Below are positions 1-9,961 of a stretch of 64,000 nucleotides of DNA, one piece after another. Numbering within the stretch: the stretch's first letter is position 1; every line of letters begins with the position of its first letter. Under the pieces are notes generated by a model, which saw only the letters and a program-made list of their open reading frames with translations, did no database searches and had not been told where the DNA came from. This stretch comes from Gordonia sp049847105. GTDB lineage: Bacteria > Actinomycetota > Actinomycetes > Mycobacteriales > Mycobacteriaceae. The stretch lies in the NCBI RefSeq assembly GCF_049847105.1, contig NZ_JBNCNS010000004.1, positions 558,001 to 622,000 of the forward strand, in the 5' to 3' direction. Both the position numbers and the translations under genes were made by a program.

Positions 1-2
1 AG

Positions 3-3000
3 GAGGGCATCAAGGCGATCATCCTGTATCCGATGAATGCCCTCGTCACGGATCAGGCTCGCAGGCTGGCCGAGTACATCCACGACGACCCGAGACTCAA
101 GGACGTCACCGCGGGCGTGTACATCGGTGGTGAAGGCAAGCGTCGCCATTCCAGCCGCTACGCGTTGACCGATCATCGTGACACGCTGCGGCAGTCGCCA
201 CCCGACATCCTCCTGACCAACTACCGGATGCTCGATCTTCTGCTCCTGCGATCGGCCGACACCGCCCTGTGGTCACATGCCGCAACGTCGTTGCAGTATC
301 TGGTGCTGGACGAGTTCCACACCTACGACGGTGCTCAGGGCACCGACGTCGCGATGCTCATCCGCCGGCTCGGAGCAAAAATCGGTGTGGCAGGCGACAG
401 GGGCCCGCTCGGACGGGTGACACCGGTCGCGACATCGGCGACGCTCGGTGGCGGATCGCGGACCACCGAGTTGCGGCAGTTCGCCGAGACCGTCTTCGGA
501 ACTCAGTTCGAGCCAGAAGCATTGATCACCGAGAGTGCACTCGCAGCGTCCGACGTCGTCCGAGATGTGGACTTCGCTCTGGAGATCCCGACGGTGGACG
601 ACATCCTCCGTACGCCGATTCCTCGATCGTCCGATGTGGACACCTGGGCAGCTCTTGCCGCCGCCATCCTCGGCGGCGCTGGTGGAGAAGCAGCGGGGCG
701 CTCAGCGCTCACCGACCCGGTCGAGATCGGTGAGGCCCTTCGGCGGCACTTCCTCACCCGAGTGGTGATCGACGTACTCGGGGGCAACCCTCGCTCGGTA
801 TCGGACGCTGTCACGGAGATTGCCCAGGCAGGAATCCTCCCGTGGGGCGTGCACAATTCGACACGGCCCGGCGAGGTTCAAGAAGCACTGCTGCGGTTCC
901 TCGCGCTGCTGTCAGTTGCTCGGGTACGCGACCAGTACGGGAAGATCCGCCCGCTGGTCAACGTCCAGGTGCAGCTATGGGTTCGAGAAGTCAGCCGGAT
1001 GGTGCGGGATGTCACGGCCGAACCCGAATTCCATTGGTGGCACGACGGTCCGGGTGAGGGGCCACGCCGACTTCCTGCGGCATTCTGCCGGGTGTGCGGA
1101 CGAGCCGGCTGGATGGCCGCTACAAGCGAGCTCGGCGACAACCTGTCGGGGGAAGCAACCACAGTGTGGCGCAACAGCGCCCGTGCACACACACGCGCCA
1201 AGACCCGAGCAGTGCTCGTTGCCGCGCCAGGGGAAGACGGAGCCGTCCACCTCGATCCGGAGACCCTGGAGATCCAGATCAAGCGCGGTCCGTCGACCAT
1301 TCCAGTCCTGATCTCCGCCGTCGATGAAGATGCCGCGAACGAAGTATGCCCGTCATGCGGCGCTCGAAACGCCATCCGGTACATGGGTTCCAGCGTAGCC
1401 ACCCTCCTGAGCGTCGGGCTCACCACCGAGTTCGGGTCGAGTGTGCTCGCCGACGACGAGAAAAAGACCCTGGTCTTCACGGACTCGGTCCAGGACGCCG
1501 CACACAGGGCGGCCTTCATCGAAGGGCGCGCCTTCGCGTTCAACTTCCGGTCGGCCTTGTTCAGCTCGGTCGGCGACAAGCGAACGGACCTCGCCACCGC
1601 GGCCGAACGTCTGGCCTCGGGTACATCGACCGACGACCTGTACTCGATAGCCCCGCCAGACTTCGTCCGACGCCTGGCGGTTGACGCCGATTGGCTCGAT
1701 CACGATCCCGGTGGGCGCCTCCGTGGGCTGCTCGCAACACGGTTGGCCTTCCAGAGCCAACTCGAGGCAGGCCTGGGTGCACGGACAGGACGGACTCTCG
1801 AGCTCACCTCAGCCCTGTCGGTCGATGTCGACATCGACCTGACGGACTTCGCCACACGCGCCCGGGAGACACATCAGAACCTGCCACAGTTGAGTCTCGC
1901 CGAGGCGATGCCGACAGCGCGTTACGAGACCTGGTTGCTCGGGCTCCTCGACCATTTGCGGATCAACGGGGGGATCATCCACCCCTGGCTGGCCACGTAC
2001 ATCAAGGAGGAAGGCAAACGGTGGTCCATCTGGGGAGGAAGCCCGGACGGCATGCCGAAGTTTCCTCGCGGACGTCCCGCGCCGTCGTTCTACACCACTG
2101 GGTCTGCGGGTGACACGGACTTCCAATCCCTTTCTCCCAAAGGCGAATCCTGGTTGACGAACTGGACCAGACGCTGTCTGGAGGTCGCTCCGGGAGAAGC
2201 GCGAGCGTTGCTCGTCGATGTGATGGAGCAACTCGCCACCGCCGACGGGCCACTCGAACAACGGACCGGTGAACGAGGCTCTCGGATCTACGGATTGCAA
2301 CCGACATCGATCCTGCTCGATCCGGACGAGGTCTCACAGCTCGAATGTCCCGTATGCCACCATGTGCAGCCATCGTCAGGGGCTCGCGTAGCTCTCTGGG
2401 AAGGGGCTTTGTGCCCACGGATGCGATGCAGTGGTCGACTGGGGATCGCCGCGATCGAAGCGACGAACTTCTACCGCAGCATGTACAGCAGCGGGCGGAT
2501 CAGACGGATCGTGAGCGCGGAACACACCGGCCTGCTCAGCCGGCCCGACCGTGAGGAGGTCGAGGCGCGATTCAAGATCGGTGGTTCCGCGTCCGATCCG
2601 AACATCCTCGCCTGCACCCCGACCCTCGAACTCGGCATCGACATCGGCGATCTCAGTACCGTTGCCCTGGCGTCGTTACCGCGATCCACGGCGAACTACT
2701 TGCAGCGGGTCGGGCGCGCGGGTCGCTCGACCGGCAATGCATTCGTCATGGCCGCCGTACCCACGTCGCCGCGTGATCTCTACTTCTTCGCCGAACCCGA
2801 GCATCTGCTCGCCGGGGAGGTATTGCCGCCCGCTGCATATTTGGATGCCACCGAGCTACTGCAACGCCAGTATTTGGCCTTCTGTCTCGACCGTCTGGCG
2901 GGCGGTACCGGCCAGATTCCGCAACCCATGCCGACGAGACTCTCCGAGTGCCTGGAGAAGGGCATGACCGAGGGACAATGGCTTCGTTCGGTGGTCGACT

Positions 3001-5876
3001 GGTGCGTCGCGAATGCGCCCGAGCTCGCCGACGAGTTCCTGGCGCTCTTCGGTCAGCATCTCGGTCACGAGTCGAGAGAGGGCCTCAGAGCGTTCGCATC
3101 CGCTGGGATGCGCGACGTGGTGGCCGCCGCAGCCGCGCGATGGGAGCAGGAGAGCGTCGAGATCCGCACCCGCCTCAACGAACTCGCGGCAACCATGGAC
3201 CAGATCGACAAGCACGGACACCTTGACGAAAGGGAGCAGGAGGACCGGAAGCGCTGTGCCGGCGAGTTCAAGGCGCTGAGCGATCAACGTTACGAGCGAG
3301 GCAAGCTCGAGACGTTGACCGGACTATCCGGCATCGGAATGCTGCCCAACTACAACCTCCTGGACGACTCGACCACGCTCGACGTGCACCTGTGGTGGAC
3401 CACAGGAACCACACCCGGAGGACGACCTCAGACGGAAGCGCTGGACCTCACCTACGAGCGGGGAAGCTCGACTGCCCTCACGGAGCTGGCTCCCGGGGCA
3501 TTCTTCTACGCGGGCGGCAAGCGGGTAGAGATCGATGCCGTCGACATCGGACCGTCGTCACGACCACACTGGCGAGCGACCCGGCTCTGCCCCGATTGCG
3601 GTTGGGCCACCACCGATCCAGCACCGGTTGCGTCGTGTCCGCGGTGCCATTCGTCGGCGGTGGCCGATTCCGGCTCCGTGCATGACGTCCTCGAACTGCG
3701 CAAGGTGTCGGCCGTGCACCGACTCGACGACGACGTGCTCATCGACGAGGACGCCGAAGACCGCACCCGCACGTTCTTCGGGACCATCACCGGCGTCGAC
3801 ATCGAGCCTGCAGACATCGGCACGGCTTGGCGCCTCAGGGAAAAGGCCTTCGGGGCAGAATACGCGCGAGCCGCGCTCGTCCGATCGATCAACACCGGGT
3901 TCGGGGACGCCCCCGGAGAAGAGCTCTCCATCGCCGGCGAGACTCGGAATGCGCCGGGATTCATGACGTGTGCCCATTGTGGTGTGGTCGCCAAGCGGGC
4001 GTCAGCCCTGGACGACGTGCGCCACAGGGGCTTCTGTGCCACGCGTCGCGGCACCGATCCCAAGTGGGCGCGTCTGCTCCTGGCACATGAACTGCGGACC
4101 CAGGCGGTTCGACTGCTGCTCCCGGTCTCGTTGCTGCACTTCGAGACGACGCTGACGTCGTTCAAGGGTGCCCTTCTGCTCGGACTCCGCAAGGACTTCG
4201 GGGGAGACCCACAGCACCTCTCGGTGGTCGCATCGAGCATGTCCGACACGTCGGGTGCTGTGCGACGATTCCTCGTCCTGCACGACACCGTCCCCGGTGG
4301 CACAGGGTATCTCGACCGATTCGGCGAGCCCGACCGCCTGCGACACATCCTCACGCTGGCGCGCGATGCGCTGGCCCAATGTCCATGCCGTACAGAAGAA
4401 CGGGAGGCCTGCCATCGATGCCTGTATGGCGTTCTGTCACCGCGCGAGATGTCGAATGCATCGCGAGACTCAGCCCTTCGTCTGCTCGATGATTTCCTCG
4501 GAGAGTGGGACGTCGAGAGCATCGATACCGTCACCGGAGTCGACATCGGTTCGGTGCAGCTCAGCGAGCTCGAGATCCGGTTCCGGGAGGCACTCAAGCG
4601 CCATCTCGAGCAACGGGACGGCGCGTCGTTCGAGGTGGCAATCGGGGCCAGGGGCGAAGAGCTGGACATCCGGTTGTCGGGCTCAGGAGGCGACACCCGT
4701 CGCTGGCGTATGCGCCCACTGGTTCAACTCGTGGAATCCGGTGTCGCCACCGAACCCGACTTTCTCCTCACGCGCGTCGACGCGCAAACCGCTGATGTAG
4801 CGATCTACCTCGACGGCAAACAGTTTCACGCGACTGTGGAGAACAATCGGACGGCCGACGATGCTCTGAAGCGTGACGCGCTGCGCCGCGCCGACAAGCG
4901 GGTGTGGTCGATCGGGTGGGACGACGTCGCCGCCTTCGAGAGCACATCAGCGAAGATCCGGACGAGGGAACTCCTACACCAGCATGTGAAGAACACTGCA
5001 GCCGAGACGGTCTCGGACACGCGTCTGCGCTACATGTGGGACAACCCGATCACATTCCTGGTCGAATATCTTGCGGACCCTGACGCGGATGTGTGGGGTG
5101 ACGGGGCGGCGGCGACGGTGCTCGCGCTTGTCCCCCAATCGAACAAGCACGGGGGCGAACCGCCGATTCCGACGACGGCCGCCGAACTCGGCGCCACGCT
5201 GGTCGGTCTGGCTGAGGGCGGGAACGCCTCGGTGGCAGAGCAGGGGCAGGTGATGGTGGTGCCGCGTGCCGGGTGGAGCGGCCTGCCACTGTGGATCTGC
5301 GCCGACCCGAATGAGTTCGAATCAACTCTCGGAGTTCTCACCGTTCTCGACGACTCCGACAGTGAGGTCGGCGGGCCCGCTCACGACGCCCGGTGGCGGG
5401 ACTGGTTGCGATGGTCGAACATCCTCCAGTTCGTGGCGGTACCGCAGTACGGGGCGGTGATGCCGCGGCGGATGGCGGCCATGTGGACGATTCGATCGCT
5501 CGGAGAGTTCATTGCTCAGCCGATCCCGCTCGAAGGAGTAGGCGCAGGGCGCACCGACATCGCGTTCTCGATGACGTCGGAGTGGGAGACGGTACGCAAG
5601 TACACCGACCCGAGCGTCTCCGGGTTCGTGGCCGCGCTGGCTCGGAAAGATGTCGCTGTTCCCGAACCGGGTCTCGAGGTCGGCCCGGTCGACTCGGTCT
5701 GGCAGGTGGAGTTGGCCTGGGAAGACGACCAGGTCGCCGTGGTGGTGGATACCGACGTCGAACGAGACCGGTGGCTCAAGGAGCATGGGTGGACGGTCAG
5801 GATGGTCGATGAGCACAGCGACATCGACCTGGTGGTGGGTGACATCGGTGCGCTGACGACAGGAGGGACGCAATGA
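3..5876 (+). CDS. Large DUF1998 (MZB) helicase, DruE-like, 5' end missing
   Basis: The frame is open from the first bases of the window, so the N-terminus with the Walker A motif lies upstream. Counting from the Met at base 33, motif Ia (YPMNALVTDQ) is at the start, a DEFH box near residue 93 and ATSATL near 134. The second RecA domain carries TPTLELGIDIGDL near 860 and QRVGRAGR near 891. Cysteine pairs near 355, 440 and 1186-1208 look like zinc ribbons. The DUF1998/MZB region is near 1413-1470 (DTVPGGTGYLDRF, then a Cys cluster). A C-terminal part near 1580-1630 (AIYLDGKQFHA, then KRDALRRADKRVW) resembles DUF559/Vsr-like nuclease folds. This architecture and size match DruE of Druantia anti-phage systems; DISARM carries helicase and DUF1998 on separate proteins. 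The assignment to a full Druantia system is not possible because upstream genes are not visible. The stop overlaps the next start (ATGA). Confidence 0.85.
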   Translation, partial: EGIKAIILYPMNALVTDQARRLAEYIHDDPRLKDVTAGVYIGGEGKRRHSSRYALTDHRDTLRQSPPDILLTNYRMLDLLLLRSADTALWSHAATSLQYLVLDEFHTYDGAQGTDVAMLIRRLGAKIGVAGDRGPLGRVTPVATSATLGGGSRTTELRQFAETVFGTQFEPEALITESALAASDVVRDVDFALEIPTVDDILRTPIPRSSDVDTWAALAAAILGGAGGEAAGRSALTDPVEIGEALRRHFLTRVVIDVLGGNPRSVSDAVTEIAQAGILPWGVHNSTRPGEVQEALLRFLALLSVARVRDQYGKIRPLVNVQVQLWVREVSRMVRDVTAEPEFHWWHDGPGEGPRRLPAAFCRVCGRAGWMAATSELGDNLSGEATTVWRNSARAHTRAKTRAVLVAAPGEDGAVHLDPETLEIQIKRGPSTIPVLISAVDEDAANEVCPSCGARNAIRYMGSSVATLLSVGLTTEFGSSVLADDEKKTLVFTDSVQDAAHRAAFIEGRAFAFNFRSALFSSVGDKRTDLATAAERLASGTSTDDLYSIAPPDFVRRLAVDADWLDHDPGGRLRGLLATRLAFQSQLEAGLGARTGRTLELTSALSVDVDIDLTDFATRARETHQNLPQLSLAEAMPTARYETWLLGLLDHLRINGGIIHPWLATYIKEEGKRWSIWGGSPDGMPKFPRGRPAPSFYTTGSAGDTDFQSLSPKGESWLTNWTRRCLEVAPGEARALLVDVMEQLATADGPLEQRTGERGSRIYGLQPTSILLDPDEVSQLECPVCHHVQPSSGARVALWEGALCPRMRCSGRLGIAAIEATNFYRSMYSSGRIRRIVSAEHTGLLSRPDREEVEARFKIGGSASDPNILACTPTLELGIDIGDLSTVALASLPRSTANYLQRVGRAGRSTGNAFVMAAVPTSPRDLYFFAEPEHLLAGEVLPPAAYLDATELLQRQYLAFCLDRLAGGTGQIPQPMPTRLSECLEKGMTEGQWLRSVVDWCVANAPELADEFLALFGQHLGHESREGLRAFASAGMRDVVAAAAARWEQESVEIRTRLNELAATMDQIDKHGHLDEREQEDRKRCAGEFKALSDQRYERGKLETLTGLSGIGMLPNYNLLDDSTTLDVHLWWTTGTTPGGRPQTEALDLTYERGSSTALTELAPGAFFYAGGKRVEIDAVDIGPSSRPHWRATRLCPDCGWATTDPAPVASCPRCHSSAVADSGSVHDVLELRKVSAVHRLDDDVLIDEDAEDRTRTFFGTITGVDIEPADIGTAWRLREKAFGAEYARAALVRSINTGFGDAPGEELSIAGETRNAPGFMTCAHCGVVAKRASALDDVRHRGFCATRRGTDPKWARLLLAHELRTQAVRLLLPVSLLHFETTLTSFKGALLLGLRKDFGGDPQHLSVVASSMSDTSGAVRRFLVLHDTVPGGTGYLDRFGEPDRLRHILTLARDALAQCPCRTEEREACHRCLYGVLSPREMSNASRDSALRLLDDFLGEWDVESIDTVTGVDIGSVQLSELEIRFREALKRHLEQRDGASFEVAIGARGEELDIRLSGSGGDTRRWRMRPLVQLVESGVATEPDFLLTRVDAQTADVAIYLDGKQFHATVENNRTADDALKRDALRRADKRVWSIGWDDVAAFESTSAKIRTRELLHQHVKNTAAETVSDTRLRYMWDNPITFLVEYLADPDADVWGDGAAATVLALVPQSNKHGGEPPIPTTAAELGATLVGLAEGGNASVAEQGQVMVVPRAGWSGLPLWICADPNEFESTLGVLTVLDDSDSEVGGPAHDARWRDWLRWSNILQFVAVPQYGAVMPRRMAAMWTIRSLGEFIAQPIPLEGVGAGRTDIAFSMTSEWETVRKYTDPSVSGFVAALARKDVAVPEPGLEVGPVDSVWQVELAWEDDQVAVVVDTDVERDRWLKEHGWTVRMVDEHSDIDLVVGDIGALTTGGTQ

Positions 5877-8029
5877 ACACCCAGGTGCTGATGCATCAAC
5901 AGTTCGAGGACTCCTACGACCGGCTCGACGGCAGCATTCGCAACCGGGTGTTGAACTTCATGGTCCGACTCCAGAAGGAACCCGACTCGCCAGGGCTGGA
6001 TCTCAAACATCCACAAGGCGCACCCGACTATGTGCGGACCGCGCGGGTCACCGACAACTACCGTGCCGTGCTCGTCACGTCCGGGGCAGATGGAGACACG
6101 GAACTGCTCTCGCTGGTGGCGGTGAGAAAACACGATGACGCCTACGACCTCGCCAACTCGCTTCGGCTGGAAGTCAATTCGAGAACTGGCGCTGCGGAAC
6201 TCTATCACCAGGTCCAGTTGCAGACTGCGATGGACAACGCGGCGCCGATGGGGGCGGCAGAAGAGAAACCGTTCTTGCCCAGCAGCGTGCGGCAGCTCGA
6301 CCTGGAACGATTCGGTGTTGCGTCCGAAGTCGCCGAACGACTCACGACGGTCACCGGCGAAGATGCGTTCCTGGCCATCGCAGGCGCACTTCCGGCAACG
6401 CAGGGAAACGCTGTTCTCGATCTGGCGTTCGGTAAGAGTCCCGACGATGTGTGGCACGACTACGGCATCGACGACACCAAACCGATCGACGTCAACGACG
6501 TCAAGTCTGCGCTGGAGCGACCGATCTCGCGGCTCAACTTCACTGCGGCGGCCGCCGACAACGAGGACGAACTCCGAGCTGTGCTCGAGGGCGACTTCGC
6601 AAAGTGGCGTGTGTGGCTGCACCCGTTGCAGAGAAAGCTCGCGTACCACGACGGATGGAACGGACCGTTCCGGATTACCGGTGGTGCCGGCACCGGCAAG
6701 ACGGTGACCGCCATCCATCGAGCCCGTCACCTCGCCGAGCGACTGGAGAAGGCCGAGTCGTCGTCCAAGGTGCTGCTGACGACGTTTACACGAAACCTGG
6801 TCAAAGCCATCGAAGCACAGCTTGTCGAGCTGGCCGGACCGCCGATCCTCAAGAAGGTCGATGTGCAGAACGTCGACACCGTCGCACGTTCGGTGGTGGC
6901 AACGACCGACACCGGTCGTGGGTTAGTGCACGGTTCGACTCTCGTGCAGGACACCGATCGTCGTGTGCTCGACCTTTGGCGGGGCGCAGCCCAAGTGTCA
7001 TCGGGCGACTGGGATGCGGAGTTCCTCGCAGACGAATGGTCGCTCGTGGTGCTCGGTAACGCGATCCAGGACGAGAAGGGCTACCTGCGGGTGCCGCGGA
7101 GTGGCCGTTCGCAACGGCTGAGTCGACCCCAGCGGGCCGATGTGTGGTTGGCGATAGAGCAATTCCAGAGGCTCATGCGTGCCGAAGGGCTGATCACCTT
7201 CACCGAACTGGCGGCGCGCGCCGCCGCGGCGCTCGAAGCGGACCCGAAGCTGCGAGCATCGTTCAACTACCGTCACGCGGTGATCGACGAGGCGCAGGAC
7301 CTCCACCCCGCTCATTGGAAGATGTTGCGTGCGTTGGTGACTCCTGACACGGACGATCTGTTCATCGTTGGAGACGCGCACCAGCGGATCTATGGGCGGC
7401 CGACACCGTTGTCGAGGTATGGGGTTGAGACGCGCGGGCGGTCACGGAGACTGACGATCAACTATCGAACGAGCAGGGAGATCCTTCGGTGGACATTGAA
7501 GGTCGCCGATCCAGAGGTCGATGACCTGGACACCGAGGCTGACACACTTGAAGGGGCGCGATCGGTCTTCGGCGGCCCGGAGCCGGAGACACTCGCGTTC
7601 GACAGTGCCGATGACGAGATTCAGGGAATCGCCGATGTCATCAAGCGCTGGAATGCGGAAGGAGTGCGGGCCGCGGACATTGCTGTCTTCGCCTACGAGA
7701 AGCGCCATGTCGAAGACATCGCTCAGGCCCTCACCGAGAGAGGTGTCGATAATGCCATTGTTGGCTCGGATACGCGAGAGGAGAAGCTTGGTGACCTCGT
7801 CCGCGTCATGACCATGCACCGTGCGAAAGGCCTGGAGTTTCGAGGCGTCGTCCTCGCGCGAACCGGAGACAAGGACTTTCCACCGAAATACGTCACTCGC
7901 CTGAGGGGTGATGCGCGCGAACGCGAGATGAAGAAGCTGCGGAGTGTCTTGTACGTTGCGGGTTCGCGCGCGCGGGAGCGGATGGCAGTGACTCACTCAG
8001 GCGAGCGCGCGAAACTTCTCGATGAGTAA
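5873..8029 (+). CDS. UvrD/Rep-family helicase with RelE-like N-terminal domain
   Basis: This is a 718-aa SF1A DNA helicase. Residues about 1-100 resemble a RelE/ParE-type fold (the DRLDGSIRNRVLNFMVRLQK stretch, later VRTARVTDNYRAVL and LSLVAVRKHDDAYD), as in mRNA interferases or their inactive relatives. The helicase core has Walker A GGAGTGKT near 269, TTFTRNL, DEAQDLHP near 472, GDAHQRIYG, NYRTSREIL and the motif V/VI region MTMHRAKGLEF near 648, ending in a YVAGSRARERM stretch. The ATG overlaps the stop of the upstream DruE-like gene by four bases, so the two are translationally coupled and probably act together on DNA. Whether the RelE-like part still cleaves RNA cannot be told from sequence alone; it may serve as a binding module. 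Confidence 0.9.
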   Translation: MNTQVLMHQQFEDSYDRLDGSIRNRVLNFMVRLQKEPDSPGLDLKHPQGAPDYVRTARVTDNYRAVLVTSGADGDTELLSLVAVRKHDDAYDLANSLRLEVNSRTGAAELYHQVQLQTAMDNAAPMGAAEEKPFLPSSVRQLDLERFGVASEVAERLTTVTGEDAFLAIAGALPATQGNAVLDLAFGKSPDDVWHDYGIDDTKPIDVNDVKSALERPISRLNFTAAAADNEDELRAVLEGDFAKWRVWLHPLQRKLAYHDGWNGPFRITGGAGTGKTVTAIHRARHLAERLEKAESSSKVLLTTFTRNLVKAIEAQLVELAGPPILKKVDVQNVDTVARSVVATTDTGRGLVHGSTLVQDTDRRVLDLWRGAAQVSSGDWDAEFLADEWSLVVLGNAIQDEKGYLRVPRSGRSQRLSRPQRADVWLAIEQFQRLMRAEGLITFTELAARAAAALEADPKLRASFNYRHAVIDEAQDLHPAHWKMLRALVTPDTDDLFIVGDAHQRIYGRPTPLSRYGVETRGRSRRLTINYRTSREILRWTLKVADPEVDDLDTEADTLEGARSVFGGPEPETLAFDSADDEIQGIADVIKRWNAEGVRAADIAVFAYEKRHVEDIAQALTERGVDNAIVGSDTREEKLGDLVRVMTMHRAKGLEFRGVVLARTGDKDFPPKYVTRLRGDAREREMKKLRSVLYVAGSRARERMAVTHSGERAKLLDE

Positions 8030-8051
8030 ACTGGCCATCGTGCCAGCATCG

Positions 8052-9881
8052 CTATTCCGATGCAATGAAGGTATCGAGGTCGTTTGCTAGAACCTCGAGG
8101 CCATTGTCTTTTGAGGGGCGAACACGTCCTAGGGTCGCTTGCTGATAGTGAAATCGCTGGTCTGACTCGACGTACTCACCAGCGAGCATTCCGGACGATT
8201 CTCGACAACGTTCATCCCACCAAGACTTGCCGTTACCTTCTACCGCAGCGCTAGGATCAAGCGTGGTCGCAAGCCAGTGATCAGGTTCGCCGCCGGGGAG
8301 GAACCGAACGTACTTGATTGTCCAATCAATAACTGTTCGCAGGTCGTTGGTGGTGACGCCGCCGGAATTTGCAGGCACATACCTACTGACGGACTTGGTT
8401 TCCATTATCCGCTTAACGTGTGCTTCTAGGTCGCACTCTGCAATCTGAGTTGATTCGGGTGGTAGCTCGAATCGCTTGTCTCCGTCTAGCACCAAAAGCA
8501 CGTCTGTCCTTCCTTCGAGGGCCCAGTCGGGAAGCAATCGACTGCGCATGACCGAGGAGCCGCTCCTATGGAACTTGACGTCAACTGACTTCAGCTTTGC
8601 TTCTCCGCCTTTTCTGAGGACGTGGCGGACGATCTCGCGAGCCAGCCTGTCTTCTGTCACTATTGTCTTCTTGTGGAAACTATGTTCAAGAACGACAAAT
8701 GCTTCTGAGGGGAGCGACTTCTGTGATCGCAAGAAGATCTGGCCTTCAAGCGAGCGGTCAAGGACCTTAATCGCGTTGGGTGGCAGACCTTCGATTATGG
8801 CCGGAGAATGTGACGACATGACAATCTGAAGTTTCTTGTCAAGCGCAGTCCTCCGAAGGAAATTCATAAGTCGAAGTTGTGCACCGGGGTGTAGGGACAC
8901 TTCTGGCTCGTCCAGCAGTAGCAGAGTTCCCGGCTCGCAGGCCCAGACTGCTCGGACCAGCTGAACTACCGCAAATTCGCCACTACCCGCCCAGGCTTCG
9001 CTGTACGATAAATCGTCGGTCTTCATCATGGCGGTTGTTCCGGAGGCTTTGAAAGCGCGGTGGCCGACTACCGTGATCTCCACGTAGCGACGCCCGAGAA
9101 TGTAGCTAATCCAACTCAGCGAGTCCGCGTTCAGCTTGACTGCCGGTTTGATGACGAGTTGTTTTCCACCCGGTTTGTAGCTCCTGAGGCGTCGATCGAG
9201 TATCTTTCGAACGATGATGGACTTCTCGAAGAGGAGCTCTTTCCGGTCGCGTCGCTGCCGGGATTGCGCAACGATGTTTCCTCGCGTATTAAAGTCGTTG
9301 TGATAGAAGTATTTATCGAATGCTGATATCTCGGATCGAAAATCGAAGTACTCTACTTTCTTCTGAATCTGTTTCCATCGGGATTCGCTTCGATCTTCCG
9401 GCATTGGCTCCGGCGCCGGCGGCATCGCCTGCATGCCGTCGCGAACAATGGGTTCGTCGGTTTCAAAGTAGTCCGGCGTGCTCTTACCCGTACGCGAGCT
9501 TGTCCGAGCTCGCCTTATTTGGATCACTTCTACGACCCTCTTGGCCGAGGGGGACCACCTTCCATGAACAAATCGGTGCCTCTCGTCATCGGGCACACTG
9601 TCGAGTGGGGTTCCAAACCAGTAGTTACCAATATTCTGTCCCTCAGGGCAGCCCTGCAGGGCTCGCAGAATCGAGGATTTGTTCGATCCGTTTGCTCCGA
9701 TCAAGACTGTGATCGGAAACTGGAAGTCTATACGCAAATCGGTCGCTAGATTCTTGAAGAAAGGAAATCTGATGTAGTGTATGTACGGTTCGTAGTCGCC
9801 ATTCGACCAAGTGGCCGCCAGCGCATTGTTGCCAGGGATGTTGGCAGGTGCTTCGGCGGCATCGCCGTTCTCGGTCACCAC
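8052..9881 (-). CDS. OLD-family ATPase with TOPRIM-like nuclease domain
   Basis: The protein has 609 aa and a GTG start. It has an ABC-type ATPase N-terminus: a P-loop near residues 62-70 reading GANGSNKSS, Walker B LLLLDEPEVSLHPG near 315, and a SSHSPAIIEGLP stretch typical of OLD/RecF-like ATPases. A C-terminal TOPRIM-like part follows with VTEDRLAREIV near 408 (acidic residue) and LVLDGDKRF near 462 (DxD). The OLD family includes the P2 Old nuclease and GajA of Gabija. The residue before the P-loop lysine is Asn instead of the usual Gly. The gene is visibly more AT-rich than its neighbours, suggesting separate acquisition. It is the last gene of a - strand run that begins with a DNA methyltransferase and it converges on the UvrD-like gene. 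No GajB-like gene follows it, so this is not a standard Gabija locus. Confidence 0.85.
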   Translation of the reverse strand: MVTENGDAAEAPANIPGNNALAATWSNGDYEPYIHYIRFPFFKNLATDLRIDFQFPITVLIGANGSNKSSILRALQGCPEGQNIGNYWFGTPLDSVPDDERHRFVHGRWSPSAKRVVEVIQIRRARTSSRTGKSTPDYFETDEPIVRDGMQAMPPAPEPMPEDRSESRWKQIQKKVEYFDFRSEISAFDKYFYHNDFNTRGNIVAQSRQRRDRKELLFEKSIIVRKILDRRLRSYKPGGKQLVIKPAVKLNADSLSWISYILGRRYVEITVVGHRAFKASGTTAMMKTDDLSYSEAWAGSGEFAVVQLVRAVWACEPGTLLLLDEPEVSLHPGAQLRLMNFLRRTALDKKLQIVMSSHSPAIIEGLPPNAIKVLDRSLEGQIFLRSQKSLPSEAFVVLEHSFHKKTIVTEDRLAREIVRHVLRKGGEAKLKSVDVKFHRSGSSVMRSRLLPDWALEGRTDVLLVLDGDKRFELPPESTQIAECDLEAHVKRIMETKSVSRYVPANSGGVTTNDLRTVIDWTIKYVRFLPGGEPDHWLATTLDPSAAVEGNGKSWWDERCRESSGMLAGEYVESDQRFHYQQATLGRVRPSKDNGLEVLANDLDTFIASE

Positions 9882-9961
9882 GCACTCACGTTTCCGTCAT
9901 TCATAGCGACGAGACTATACGGCTGCAGGTTTCACTATTTCATCGGGCTCGCTTCTGGTCG

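Noticed and set aside
3506..4696. - strand open frame of 396 codons
   Set aside because: Ser/Arg-rich shadow of the DruE-like gene.
1..5876. Assignment of the first gene to DISARM (drmA/drmB)
   Set aside because: DISARM splits helicase and DUF1998 into two proteins, whereas here both are on one chain. DruE-like is the better fit, although the full system cannot be seen.
8052..9881. Gabija GajA
   Set aside because: The OLD-type layout is shared, but no GajB-like UvrD helicase follows on the same strand; the UvrD-like gene is convergent and belongs to another operon.
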